A DNA stretch of 41,393 nt from Nitrososphaeraceae archaeon (GCA_021325295.1 JAJPHM010000055.1:1-41393); one strand, 5' to 3'. Positions 32,119 to 40,920 are shown, counted from the stretch's first letter. A program made the numbers and translations. The notes: generated from the letters alone by a model not told the origin.

Positions 32119-33204
32119 CTAAATTCCTCTATTCCCTAGCTTGCCTGCCCTTGCTGCCGCAACTATCATGGCTCCAAGCGCACCGGCCATCATAAGTACA
32201 GGCCATGGAAATTCAGGTGCTACAGTTGTTCCTGTTATTGTGACAGTGTGTGTGCTGTGGTGATAGTTTATCTCCAAAGTGGTTGCGGTATCATTGTCGG
32301 ATGTAACAATGATGTCATTATCAGCAACTGCATTTCCATCTATTGCCACTGCGATATCTCCGCTCAGCATAGCCTTTGGTATGGTTATCTGAGTTACACC
32401 ATGTGTGCCACTCTGTCCTGTGACTTGGAAGGAGATCTGCTTTTTGGATTGGTCAAAGTTGACATTGCTCACAGTGGAGTTGCTTGCAATCTGCAGATCA
32501 AAGTCTTGTTCGGCGCCGCTATCAGAGTGTGCCTTGACGGCAAATGCATTTGGGCTGACTACCACAAACTTGGTAGATGATTGAAGCTGTGCTTTTACAT
32601 CTGCACTCAATGCCCCAAGCAGGTCAGCCTTGACTTCCAGTTTAGCCTGCACTGTATAGTCTCCCTGTTTTGCGTCGCTTGGCAGGGTAAACGATGCAGT
32701 ATATCCTCCATTGCTATCGAGCTGTGTAGTGCCATTGTTTACCACATTGCCATTGTTATCCTGAACCTGTACCAGGATTAGGCTAGTCCCCTGCAATGAT
32801 GCGAGAAGTTGTGAGGATACGTCACCATTTACGGTTACTTTCTCGCCGGGCTTGTAGAGGTGATGGTCTGTCTGGACTGTAAGTGAATCTTTGGAGTCGG
32901 CTGTTGTCTGAGAATATGACGAGTGATATGATGTATGTGATTGACCTTGGCTCTGTCCTTGCGACTGGCCTGCAGTAGCACTGGCGCTGGCATTAGCATT
33001 GACGTTTGCGTTGCTGTTTGTATTTGTATTTGTATTTGCGCCAATATTTGCACTGGCATTGACGTTTGTATCTGCATGTACCTTGTCTTTGGTGCTGACC
33101 TGGCCAAAGCTGTATTGCATATGCAGGGCAGCTCCAACTGAAAGTAATACGAGCAATATCGCAGCTGGAATTGCTGCCCTTTTTGCTATTCCTGTGTCGT
33201 TCAT
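32119..33204 (-). CDS. exported protein with PEFG-CTERM-like sorting signal
   Basis: 361 residues. A signal or anchor helix (about 10-33) is followed by a low-complexity linker rich in Asn, Ala, Ser and Gln (about 43-100). An Ig/macroglobulin-like domain follows (about 105-195, with LTVQTDHHLYKPGEKVTVNG and GGYTASFTLPSDAKQGDYTV), then a second beta-rich domain. Residues 330-332 (PEF) begin the C-terminal signal: a hydrophobic helix and a basic end, AGKLGNRGI. PEFG-CTERM proteins of ammonia-oxidising archaea are thought to be processed by an archaeosortase and placed on the surface. The PEF is followed by P here, not G. Confidence 0.8.
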   Translation of the reverse strand: MNDTGIAKRAAIPAAILLVLLSVGAALHMQYSFGQVSTKDKVHADTNVNASANIGANTNTNTNSNANVNANASASATAGQSQGQSQGQSHTSYHSSYSQTTADSKDSLTVQTDHHLYKPGEKVTVNGDVSSQLLASLQGTSLILVQVQDNNGNVVNNGTTQLDSNGGYTASFTLPSDAKQGDYTVQAKLEVKADLLGALSADVKAQLQSSTKFVVVSPNAFAVKAHSDSGAEQDFDLQIASNSTVSNVNFDQSKKQISFQVTGQSGTHGVTQITIPKAMLSGDIAVAIDGNAVADNDIIVTSDNDTATTLEINYHHSTHTVTITGTTVAPEFPWPVLMMAGALGAMIVAAARAGKLGNRGI

Positions 33205-33385
33205 ATTAATCTGGATGCACCTTACATGTTCGTGTATATAACATCCATAGCCATCATAACCCAGACAAAAATCATAGAGAAGAAATACTTAGAAGAGTAA
33301 ATTGAAAAATTATGCAGTAAAATGATCTACTTTTTGGAGGGTCAAGGCATAACGCAGTTTCAGTTTGTTGGCGGTAGGTAGTTAG

Positions 33386-33664
33386 TTAGGCCAGCTTAAT
33401 GACTATATTCCCCGGCTTGCCGTTTGCCCTCAACCCTATTCTCAGGGTATTGTCAGAATACTCAATGTCGCCTATGCTATCCTTGAATCCCCGAGACGCC
33501 AGATGAATTCTGCTTGCCTTTAGATTGATTAGAAACGACCCATTATCATTTTCAGTAGCTGAAACAAAACTTGTCATTTTTTCATTGACAAGCTCAAACA
33601 GTTCTCTGCAAACCGGCTTGATGATATCCCATGCTTCTGTTTCAGTAATTTGTCTGGCGACCAT
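33386..33664 (-). CDS. unknown protein, 92 residues
   Basis: ATG 33664 begins a soluble protein with an N-terminal helix (ETEAWDIIKPVCRELFELVNEKM), followed by beta strands (SFLINLKASRIHLASRG, IEYSDNTLRIGLRANGKPGNIVIKL). It ends in an amphipathic strand. I do not recognise the family. It is upstream of the PEFG-CTERM gene but separated by more than 180 nt, so an operon is unlikely. Confidence 0.55.
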   Translation of the reverse strand: MVARQITETEAWDIIKPVCRELFELVNEKMTSFVSATENDNGSFLINLKASRIHLASRGFKDSIGDIEYSDNTLRIGLRANGKPGNIVIKLA

Positions 33665-33764
33665 TCAACGCTTCCTATTCTGGGTGGTAATAATAAGATA
33701 AGGCGCACTTCACTTCACTTGGAACTTTTGTTATTTCAAAAACCAATGCTAGCAGATAATGACT

Positions 33765-34137
33765 TCATTTAGACTGCCTAGCTTTTGATTTTTTCTTGCT
33801 CTTTGGTGGAAGCTTTGATGCATAGGCAAATGACTTATCTATCCACGCCCGCAGGTCAGACGGTTTTGACTCTTTTGGAACAACAACATATTCTCTCATT
33901 ATGTGTCCAGGCATAGGTTCAAAGACACTGCCACCATTTTCCAACAGGCCCTGACGATCCTTTTCAGAAAGCCTCAACCATGCTCTTGCCGTGTAGCCCC
34001 ATAAACATATTGCCGTTCACAAAGCAACAGGGATATCCAAACATTTGGCGCCTCTCGACTCCGTGCTCTGGCTTTGGATTTGGCGCCACATTGTCAAATA
34101 ATCTGAGCATTTCAGGCCCCGGCTTTTCAAACTTCAA
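33765..34137 (-). pseudogene. TfoX N-terminal-domain protein, frameshifted
   Basis: Reading on the minus strand from about TTG 34137 (or ATG 34110), the first frame encodes PLKFEKPGPEMLRLFDNVAP, a linker, and the TfoX core MFGYPCCFVNGNMFMGLHGKSMV, then stops at 33965. The rest of the domain, RLSEKDRQGLLENGGSVFEPMPGHIMREYVVVP and a basic tail, continues in another frame to 33765. The break lies near 33972-33983 and a net one-base change would restore the frame. The domain, named after the Sxy/TfoX competence regulator, is widespread in small proteins. It is either a recent pseudogene or a sequencing error. Confidence 0.7.
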
Positions 34138-34372
34138 TGGGTTTTTGTCAGTGGAACTAGTACTTAACCGTGATATTGTTGGAGATTCCCGGTCTCTTAA
34201 TGCATGCTACTCTGTAATTTTGTCGTTGAGATTAATTAATTATCCTTATTTTGTTTCATAGCTAAACGTGGTCAGCTCTAGGGAATATCATATGCGACGA
34301 ATAATATTACAACTCAATTCTCAACTGTTGCTGTTAAGTGGCTTAGATAAGCATGCACATTTGCCACTCTAT

Positions 34373-34888
34373 CTATCCGCCAGCATTCATTCTCGCAAGT
34401 TTGGATATGGTATTCATGTTCCGCATCGTTTCTTCATTGGCCTTCCTTGGAAGCTTGAGCTTTGAGCGTCCCATACCATCAGGATAATGAATATACACTT
34501 CGCGGCAGCCAAGTACCACCTCTTCTCTTCCTGTCGTGGAGATATCTGATGAAAAGTCCTTGGGAACGGGTCCTGAAAATAATAAAATGCCAACCTGTGC
34601 AGCGTTTGCGGCAGGGAAGGGGTTATGCAAGATAATGTTCTCAAGCTCCTTTACTGTTCGAATAATAGTGGGAATGTGCCTGCCAATCTTTTCAGACACT
34701 GCCCGCTCTAACTTGTTTACCAGTGCCATTTCGGAAAGGTCACTTTCGAACAAAACATTTCCGCTCTGAATGTAGGTGCGAACATTTCTTAACCCAATAT
34801 TTTCGCAGAGCAACTTCAAATCTGACATGGAAATCATGTTGTTGCCGCTCACATTGACTGCTCGCAAAAACGCTACATACTTTGTCAT
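34373..34888 (-). CDS. DUF1697 family protein
   Basis: 171 residues starting with KYVAFLRAVNVSGNNMISMSDLKLLCENIGLRNVRTYIQSGNVLF, the hallmark of DUF1697. The rest (EKIGRHIPTIIRTVKELENIILHNPFP, then VYIHYPDGMGRSKL) fits too. The family has a ferredoxin-like fold and no established function. It is widespread in soil bacteria, so transfer into this lineage is possible. A single gene, on the same strand as the TfoX remnant upstream of which it lies. Confidence 0.85.
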   Translation of the reverse strand: MTKYVAFLRAVNVSGNNMISMSDLKLLCENIGLRNVRTYIQSGNVLFESDLSEMALVNKLERAVSEKIGRHIPTIIRTVKELENIILHNPFPAANAAQVGILLFSGPVPKDFSSDISTTGREEVVLGCREVYIHYPDGMGRSKLKLPRKANEETMRNMNTISKLARMNAGG

Positions 34889-34942
34889 TTTTAAATTGTG
34901 GTCTTGATTCTTGAACTAATACTTTGTGAGTCTGATGATATG

Positions 34943-34959
34943 CTAGAAATCCATTCTAG
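34943..34959. other. inverted repeat upstream of the PII-like gene
   Basis: CTAGAA and TTCTAG flank a 5-nt spacer in the divergent region between the DUF1697 and PII-like genes. It is a possible dimeric regulator site or chance; no second copy was seen. Confidence 0.25.
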
Positions 34960-35049
34960 GTGGTAATGGCGGTTATATGCATGAAATTTGACATAACGGC
35001 GTTGGCAGGCGGAGATAGCCTTTTCTACTACGGCAATTAACCAACAGTA

Positions 35050-35421
35050 ATGGCACGAGAAAAGTTAGAGTTGCCGTTTGAAATAACGTACTCTGAAAAG
35101 CCAAGCAAAAAGTCAAAAAGCATGAAGCGACTTGCCGTAATCGTAAAGCCAGAGACCGTAGACAGCCTTATTTCCTCTCTCAAGCAGATGGGCCTCGAAT
35201 CTACCATATATGATGTCCGACGAGCTGGAAAGGACAAGGAAAGGGCTTCTTCTGGAAGAGGAACAGGCTACTTCGAAACTTCATACACTACAAGAAAGGT
35301 TGTGGCTACAGTGGTGAATTCAGATGATATCGAAGGAGTAGTCAGCAGAATGAAGAAGGCTCTGGCCGGAGAGAAAGGAGTCGTCATGATATCGCCGGTA
35401 GATGACTTGGTGATGATTTAG
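35050..35421 (+). CDS. PII-like (GlnB-related) signalling protein
   Basis: 123 residues. A 24-residue basic N-terminal extension precedes the PII-like core starting at MKRLAVIVKPETVDSLISSLKQMGLESTIYDVRRAG; ATG 35122 is an alternative start. The T-loop (about residues 60-82) lacks the canonical uridylylation Tyr context (YRGAEY), and the B-loop TGKIGDGK is replaced around AGEKGVVMIS. The protein may therefore bind different ligands or not be modified as usual. PII proteins sense nitrogen and energy status. It is a single gene, 3 kb from ureC. Confidence 0.7.
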   Translation: MAREKLELPFEITYSEKPSKKSKSMKRLAVIVKPETVDSLISSLKQMGLESTIYDVRRAGKDKERASSGRGTGYFETSYTTRKVVATVVNSDDIEGVVSRMKKALAGEKGVVMISPVDDLVMI

Positions 35422-35574
35422 AGAACTTATTCAGACGCTCTGGAATTGATTGAGCAAGGGTAAAAATACACAGTAAGGATCTGCAACTAGGCCCTAGATT
35501 CAATCTTATTGTCTTTCTAATTGAAAGATTGAGTTTCCAGCTGACACTATCTGATAGTTGCTTTATGCATTATT

Positions 35575-36450
35575 TCAAATCATTTGCAGAGAAATATCGT
35601 CTCCGATGGGAAATGTTCTATCGATGACTGCGATATCCTGTTCGCTCAGAGACCAGCCAATTGCGCTTTCAGCATTCTCTCTGGTATGCTGCGGATTGCT
35701 GGCTTTTGGTATACTGAAGACATTTGGATGTCGTACAAGATAGTTGAGTGCCACCTGACGCGGGGTGCGATTGCCATGTCTCTTACCAATGTCAGCCAAT
35801 ACCTTACCCTGCTGGCTATTGGAAGAGGGAAAGTTGCCATGACCAAACGGTGAATATCCTACAATGGCAATCTGTTGCTCTGTACAGTAGGGCAACAACT
35901 GCCGCTCGATCCCACGCTGGTCCAGACTGTACAGAACCTGGTTGCATACAATGCGATGCTTTGATAGTGCCTGCTCGGCTTCCTGAAGGTCTGCCACATC
36001 AAAGTTGCTTACCCCGAAAAACCGTATCAGGCCATCGTCTACAAGCTTTTCCATTGCGCGCATGGTCTCTCTGATTGGATAGCTGCTGGGCCAGTGTAGA
36101 AGATAAAGGTCAAGCCAGTCTGTCTTGAGCCGCTTGAGGCTTCGCTTGCAGGCTTTTAGGGTGCCCTCGTACGATGCATTGGAAGGAAGGACCTTGCTTA
36201 CCAAAAAGACCTCGTCTCGTCGTCCTGCAATGGCTTCAGCCACTATCTCTTCAGCCTGTCCATTGCCATACATCTCTGCTGTGTCTATGTGAGCAAGTCC
36301 AAGGTCAAGCCCCAGCTGCAAGGCTTTGATTGCCTGCATCTTGTCTTTGTGCGATCCTTGATTGATCTGCCATGTACCCTGACCTATTATGGGCACACCA
36401 ACACCGGTCCATCCGAATTTGCGCTTTGGCACAGCAACTCTGGATGACAT
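35575..36450 (-). CDS. aldo/keto reductase
   Basis: 291 residues with the full AKR catalytic tetrad: Asp56 and Tyr61 (DTAEMYGNG), Lys86 (VSKVLPS) and His119 (LLHWPSS). GFGTWQ-like GQGTWQ near the N-terminus and the late IPKASNPQHTRENAES segment for cofactor binding are present. The enzyme reduces aldehydes or ketones with NADPH; the substrate is unknown. The C-terminal tail (IGDDISLQMI) lacks the extended loop of animal AKRs. It is a single gene, convergent with the PII-like gene. Confidence 0.92.
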   Translation of the reverse strand: MSSRVAVPKRKFGWTGVGVPIIGQGTWQINQGSHKDKMQAIKALQLGLDLGLAHIDTAEMYGNGQAEEIVAEAIAGRRDEVFLVSKVLPSNASYEGTLKACKRSLKRLKTDWLDLYLLHWPSSYPIRETMRAMEKLVDDGLIRFFGVSNFDVADLQEAEQALSKHRIVCNQVLYSLDQRGIERQLLPYCTEQQIAIVGYSPFGHGNFPSSNSQQGKVLADIGKRHGNRTPRQVALNYLVRHPNVFSIPKASNPQHTRENAESAIGWSLSEQDIAVIDRTFPIGDDISLQMI

Positions 36451-36788
36451 TCTATTGGTTCACCATATCTGATTCCTGTATCTCTCCTCTTTTGATCGCT
36501 TCCTTTTAGGTGACATGAATATGGCTGGCAAAATTATCAGAGTATGTATGATCATTCAAGGACATAAACGTCTGCGTGGGTGGGACTAGTAGAAGAAATT
36601 TGCAGAAGGCAGCTATTATGTTGTCGTACAACAGATTGACAAAAATGTATTCTTCAAACCCTGTATGGCAGCCTGCTATTCTTGCTTTAGATTCCTCTCT
36701 TTAGAATTATTTTTGGTAATCGTACTTTAAAAGTTGTTATGGAATAATGGGTGGTTCCGCATAAGTAACTTGGTCGCCGGATTTTGGC
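36451..36788 (+). other. 338-nt intergenic region
   Basis: It separates the divergent aldo/keto reductase and royal-jelly-type genes. A GTACTTTAAAAGTTG segment at about 36721-36735 could serve as the TATA box of the plus-strand gene, leaving a leader of roughly 30 nt. Only a 24-codon frame at 36516 was noted, without support. No hairpin or repeat stands out. Confidence 0.4.
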
Positions 36789-37958
36789 ATGATCACAGGC
36801 AACCAAGATACAATATCAAGCGATATGTCAACATCACCCGCATGGCGTGATTTCTTGCCAGCAGACGAACATTTGGGCACACTAGAACCGGTCGCCTACT
36901 TTAATGGAGCAATGCCAACAGGGGTGACTGTGTCTCACAAGGGACGTATCTTTGTCAACTTTCCAAGATGGGGCGATGACGTTCCATTTACTGTCGCAGA
37001 GATTCGCGATGGAAGACCTGTTGCCTACCCGGATCCAGAAATCAATCAGATGAATGAACAGGATCAGCCTGCATCATTAGTGTCAGTGCAATCGGTTGTA
37101 GTAGATCCTGTAGACCGTCTGTGGATCCTTGATACAGGCAGCCCAATGTTCAAGCCAACTAGATACGGTGGACCAAAGCTTGTCTGTGTAGACTTGGAGA
37201 CAAATCAAGTCATCAAGAAAATCCTCATTCCGCAAGATGTAGCTTTACCAACCACATACCTCAACGATGTACGTTTTGATCTCAGGCAGATCAAAGACCA
37301 TGATAGAGGAATAGCATTTATCACTGACTCTTCCCAAAATGGGCCAAATGGAATTATTGTGGTTGATCTGATATCAGGCGAAAGCTGGCGCCGGCTAAGC
37401 GACCATCCTTCAACAAAGGCAGAAGACCTTCAAAGCTTCCTTCCTGTAGTTGAGGGTAGATCTTTTGTGATCAAGCAAGAGAATGGATCTACCGCTCTGG
37501 CAGCCAATATGGGATCTGATGGCATCGCAATCAGTGCAGATGGTGACCGGTTGTATTATTGTCCACTTGCAAGTCGAAAGCTCTACAGCGTAAGCACAAA
37601 AGCTCTCGTTGATCGTTCACTTGATGAGCAGAGTGTAGCAGGCACTGTTGAAGAAGAAGGCGACAAGGGCGGAGCATCTGATGGACTTGAATCAGATGCT
37701 CAGGGACGCATATACGTGACCAACTATGAGCACAATGCAATTCTGCGAAGGAATCTAGATGATGGATGGGAGACCATAGCATATGACCCTCGATTACTGT
37801 GGCCGGACACCTTGTCTATGGCAACAGACGGGTATCTTTACGTCACAGCAAATCAACTGCACCGCCAAGCGCGTTTTCATGATGGGCAAGATCTGCGCAG
37901 AAAACCATATACGCTCTTTCGCGTTTGGGTAGATGCTGACCCTGTCATGCTACGATAA
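36789..37958 (+). CDS. major royal jelly/Yellow-family beta-propeller protein
   Basis: 389 residues with several signature blocks: the opening LGTLEPVAYFNGAMPTGVTVSHKGRIFVNFPRWGDDVPFTVAEI, VQSVVVDPVDRLWILDTG, TYLNDVRFDL, and GSDGIAISADGDRLYYCPLASRKLYSV. No signal peptide is evident, so it is probably cytoplasmic. Bacterial members resemble gluconolactonases and other six-bladed propellers, with no agreed reaction. The family is mainly bacterial and insect, so horizontal gain is likely. The next genes appear unrelated. Confidence 0.85.
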   Translation: MITGNQDTISSDMSTSPAWRDFLPADEHLGTLEPVAYFNGAMPTGVTVSHKGRIFVNFPRWGDDVPFTVAEIRDGRPVAYPDPEINQMNEQDQPASLVSVQSVVVDPVDRLWILDTGSPMFKPTRYGGPKLVCVDLETNQVIKKILIPQDVALPTTYLNDVRFDLRQIKDHDRGIAFITDSSQNGPNGIIVVDLISGESWRRLSDHPSTKAEDLQSFLPVVEGRSFVIKQENGSTALAANMGSDGIAISADGDRLYYCPLASRKLYSVSTKALVDRSLDEQSVAGTVEEEGDKGGASDGLESDAQGRIYVTNYEHNAILRRNLDDGWETIAYDPRLLWPDTLSMATDGYLYVTANQLHRQARFHDGQDLRRKPYTLFRVWVDADPVMLR

Positions 37959-38078
37959 AAATGGCAATATTTCAGCATTAGGATACGTATGTATTGTTGT
38001 GACTAAGGTACGTGTGCAAGATTTCGCCGGAGTGACTAACCTTGAAGCTTTTATTCATCAATCTCTACTCCCAATGTT

Positions 38079-38402
38079 GTGTACGACAATACAGCCAGAA
38101 GGGAGGCAGTTCAGCTTGCTATCGTGACCCTTGTCTCTACGTTTTCGTTTACGGTAGGAGCTGTGGCCTTGTCCCTTGGAGAGGGTTTTACTGTAGGCGC
38201 CGCGCCTGCTGTTGGAGTGATGTCTAACTCCAGCATGAGCGGTGCAATGGCTACGGCAATGAAGACCTATAATAGCCTCGAGGCTTACTCTCTGGACCTG
38301 ACGATCATAGGCGTTATTATGATGGTTGGGGGATTTGGACTCGGAATTGGCTATTTTCTAGTTGTTCACAGAAGGATTAGAAGGCATGAACATCAACGAT
38401 GA
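38079..38402 (+). CDS. two-helix membrane protein, function unknown
   Basis: 107 residues from GTG 38079. Hydrophobic helices span about 13-33 and 71-94, separated by a Gly/Ala/Ser-rich loop; the tail, HRRIRRHEHQR, is basic and probably cytoplasmic. I do not recognise the family. An unusual GTG start without strong upstream signal leaves the exact 5' end uncertain. Confidence 0.55.
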   Translation: MYDNTARREAVQLAIVTLVSTFSFTVGAVALSLGEGFTVGAAPAVGVMSNSSMSGAMATAMKTYNSLEAYSLDLTIIGVIMMVGGFGLGIGYFLVVHRRIRRHEHQR

Positions 38403-38434
38403 ATGCTAAAGAATGTTGCATTTGGCTCTTGCGT

Positions 38435-38695
38435 TTAAGGATATTCACTGTGCGGCAGTGAGGAATGCATGGTCATGCATTCATGAATATTCCTCAAAAT
38501 ATCTTTCGCCGAATGACCAAGCATGATCTTCATCACGCTTTCAAATTTATCTGGATTTGAAATAATTTCACTTTCATTCACCCTGTAAATCAGCTTTAAG
38601 GTTTTGAGTATTAAAATAGCGGTCACTTTGTCGAGTGCTTCTTCTAAATACCGCCCTATGTCTTCAATACTTTTACCTTTTTTAGAAATTGCCAA
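38435..38695 (-). CDS. small helical unknown protein, 86 residues
   Basis: TTG 38695 is the apparent start. The product is helical, with EDIGRYLEEALDKVTAILILKTLKLIYRVNESEIISNPDKFESVMKIMLG split by a turn. The pattern of a helical core followed by a 'PDKF' segment and a LGHSAKDIL helix resembles small regulatory or adaptor proteins seen in ammonia-oxidising archaea. No name is assigned and the function is unknown. Confidence 0.5.
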   Translation of the reverse strand: MAISKKGKSIEDIGRYLEEALDKVTAILILKTLKLIYRVNESEIISNPDKFESVMKIMLGHSAKDILRNIHECMTMHSSLPHSEYP

Positions 38696-39089
38696 TGGGG
38701 TCTCACAAATGAGGTAAAGTGATTATCTCAGTAATGGGTGGGCCGCGTACAATGCATTGCACCACATGACAGTATTGGTAAGACACAATGGCTATGCTCT
38801 AAAGCCTTGTGTCATCTCATGACATGCCTGAGAATGTTTTATCGCTTCCTGTCTATCTTTCTTTTTATCTATATCAAAAGTGAGATTGCAGGTGTAACAT
38901 CTAACAAGTAACAATTTGACAACGGTTCCAATGACGTACAACTTAATCCTTGCGAGATCACCGAAAAGTTAGGATGGCATTTGTGATTGGCCTGCCTGTC
39001 AATAAATCATCAAGGTTGAGATTGGAATTTGATGGGAAATTTTACATTTCAAGACGACTAATGAATCCTTTTATAGTAAAGCCAGTTAA
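38696..39089 (+). other. 394-nt intergenic region with a hairpin
   Basis: No credible gene is seen. Apart from the hairpin listed separately (38782-38813), the region contains an AT-rich stretch and a CTTTTATAG TATA-like segment (about 39067-39075) close to ATG 39090. Confidence 0.4.
38782..38813. ncRNA. strong stem-loop, possible small RNA or element remnant
   Basis: GACACAA, a bulged T, and GGC pair with GCC and TTGTGTC around an 11-nt loop (38793-38803), giving 10 bp with one bulge. It lies in a long gene-free stretch. It could be part of a small RNA, a protein-binding site or an end of a decayed element. Confidence 0.3.
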
Positions 39090-39710
39090 ATGTTCAGGAT
39101 TAGCGCCACGTCCAAGAACAGCAAGAAGCATCATACAAGAATACCTATACAGGAAATTAAGATAATAGTGCTGGCATCGTTTGTAGCTACTTGTTTTGGC
39201 GCCGCTACTTTTGCTGCCCCGGTCAAAGCAGAAGCTATTCCTGGGCCCATACACCTCTCGGGAACAACAAACCCCAACCATATATTCAGAGTCGATATAA
39301 ACTGGTTTTCAGCCAATATCGGAAGCAACAACACTTTTTCATTGCGAGTCTGGAACGCGTCCTCTGGGCAGGAAGTTTACAATAATCTGACTGTTGATTT
39401 TGTGATAACTCAAGCCCAGAACAGCAATGGAAGCCAATCTCAGAGCCAAGAATCTCAACTGGTCGATTCCCATCTTACCAAGCCTATGAGGCCTGCCGAT
39501 AGTGCAACCTATACTTATGGTATGGATTATGCATTCAGCCAGCCGGGAAGCTATATGATAAAGATAGAAAATATCAACAATTCTGGCGAGAGCATTACAT
39601 TCCCAGTCCAAGTTACTCCAGAATTTCCGTATGGAATGATTGGTGCAATAGCATCAGTTTCAATGGCAATAATTATTGTTATTGCCAGAAAGGGATTAGT
39701 TCTCAGATAG
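39090..39710 (+). CDS. exported protein with PEFG-CTERM-like sorting signal
   Basis: 206 residues. A basic N-terminus (KNSKKHHTRIP) precedes a signal helix (about residues 23-44, ending in the ATFAAPVKAEA cleavage-like stretch). The middle is a beta-rich extracellular domain (about 55-170) with a Ser/Gln-rich loop (NSNGSQSQSQESQ). The C-terminus has PEFP at 177-180, a hydrophobic helix and a basic end (ARKGLVLR). This tripartite tail matches PEFG-CTERM and resembles that of the 32119-33204 protein. The domain itself is not recognised. Confidence 0.75.
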   Translation: MFRISATSKNSKKHHTRIPIQEIKIIVLASFVATCFGAATFAAPVKAEAIPGPIHLSGTTNPNHIFRVDINWFSANIGSNNTFSLRVWNASSGQEVYNNLTVDFVITQAQNSNGSQSQSQESQLVDSHLTKPMRPADSATYTYGMDYAFSQPGSYMIKIENINNSGESITFPVQVTPEFPYGMIGAIASVSMAIIIVIARKGLVLR

Positions 39711-39763
39711 AAAAGAGGTTTCAAGTAGCCGGCTTGGCCGAGGTTCTACAGCGAGAACTAGTT

Positions 39764-39976
39764 CTACTTGCCTGAATTCTGATCCGCTATCTGGTTGATT
39801 TGAGTCTTGGTTTCATTCAGAATATACTGTTTTGCTTCGCCTGTGGCATTTTGCACCACCGGATTGCTGCCGACTTTTTGTGCGCCGTGCAAGACTCCCG
39901 TAAAGAAAGTGCCAACTCCTAATCCAATTATAGATAGCACTGCTATAATTGCTATTACCGTTATTACAAAGCCCAT
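39764..39976 (-). CDS. small membrane protein, about 70 residues
   Basis: ATG 39976 starts directly at a hydrophobic helix (MGFVITVIAIIAVLSIIGLGVGTFF), followed by a soluble tail (VGSNPVVQNATGEAKQYILNETKTQINQIADQNSGK). A frame to 40069 adds 31 residues that contain two Cys and look less natural. It is a single-pass protein with an extracytoplasmic or cytoplasmic coiled tail. The 'NPVVQN..' motif occurs in small membrane proteins of ammonia-oxidising archaea; the function is unknown. Confidence 0.55.
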   Translation of the reverse strand: MGFVITVIAIIAVLSIIGLGVGTFFTGVLHGAQKVGSNPVVQNATGEAKQYILNETKTQINQIADQNSGK

Positions 39977-40240
39977 GATGGAGGCAGCAAAGATTTCCCT
40001 AATCTTGATGGGACTTAGCTTTAGTTGACATATAGCTAGATTTTCGCATTCCTGTCTATTTTGAATCAATTATTGAAGGAAGTTATCTATCTATATGATT
40101 GAAAATGACCAATCAATATAGTGAATAATTTTGTCTCGACCAGTATTGGCCCGTAAAAGTTCTGCTAGGTTTAATTTAATGCATCTTGTTTCTAACGGTC
40201 CTATAATCATTAAATGTAAAATTGGGAATAATACTGTAGT

Positions 40241-40522
40241 ATGTCATTCTCCTCATCTCAAAGGGAAATGAACAGAGATAACAGTCTAGATTCTGAGCAT
40301 GAAATAAGCAGGCTGGTTGATACAGCAGTTTCCTGTAAAGACATAGAAGTCAAGAAGAAAGTTATTGACGTGCTTGAAGTTTATGGAGAGCAGGGAATAA
40401 CACCAATACAGGATATCATTGACCTGAATCATGCCACAGAAGTCAAGCTCTACGCTTTGGATGCTATCAAGAGAATCAAACAGGAATCAGCATCAAGACG
40501 CTTGCTATCTGCGCTCAGGTAG
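40241..40522 (+). CDS. HEAT-repeat-like small protein
   Basis: 93 residues. After a polar N-terminus (about 20 residues), paired helices follow: EISRLVDTAVSCKDIEVKKKVIDVLEVYGEQGITPIQDIID and ATEVKLYALDAIKRIKQESASRRLLSAL. The D-V-R/K...A-L-x-A pattern resembles one or two HEAT repeats. It could bind a protein partner. ATG 40241 is preceded by an AT-rich promoter-like stretch. Confidence 0.6.
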   Translation: MSFSSSQREMNRDNSLDSEHEISRLVDTAVSCKDIEVKKKVIDVLEVYGEQGITPIQDIIDLNHATEVKLYALDAIKRIKQESASRRLLSALR

Positions 40523-40920
40523 TTAGATATTCAGAAAAAGATTAAGGCAGGAAATGGATTCAGCAATAGCGAAATACAACCTAGTTCTGGTAACTTACAT
40601 ATCTGCATATACTTTATACAAAAATGAATATACTATACTGCATTCATTCGTGACCATCCGGGTTACACTATGGGCATATGATGATTGACCTTAAAATGGA
40701 TAAAGAAAGGTTATCGTGTTCCCTGTACGGCTCAATCGAAGGCTTTACGACTACAGTGGTCGTTCTTCTATCTATGGAAAGTCAAGGTTTTATCCTACTC
40801 ATCTTGGAAAGCCTTCCAATTTGACTTAATAGCTCAGGTGCGTACAGCCGTAGCATGCCAGCTTGGGTTATAGCTGTGCACCCAATAGAAGTACAGTGCG
40901 CAAGCCGTCTATCTACTATA
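40523..40920 (+). other. 398-nt region without a convincing gene
   Basis: A plus-strand frame of about 60 codons from TTG 40685 and two shorter overlapping frames in other phases were examined. None has clear family features. The frames might be the remains of a decayed gene. AT-rich segments near 40610-40640 could be promoter-like. Confidence 0.35.

Noticed and set aside
38950-39165. Plus-strand frame of 71 codons overlapping the start of the second PEFG-CTERM gene
   Set aside because: It overlaps a better supported gene in another frame and has no recognisable feature.
40685-40873. A plus-strand frame of 62 codons and overlapping frames in other phases, resembling a decayed transposase
   Set aside because: No family motif could be recognised and frames do not join into a single domain; kept only as an intergenic note.
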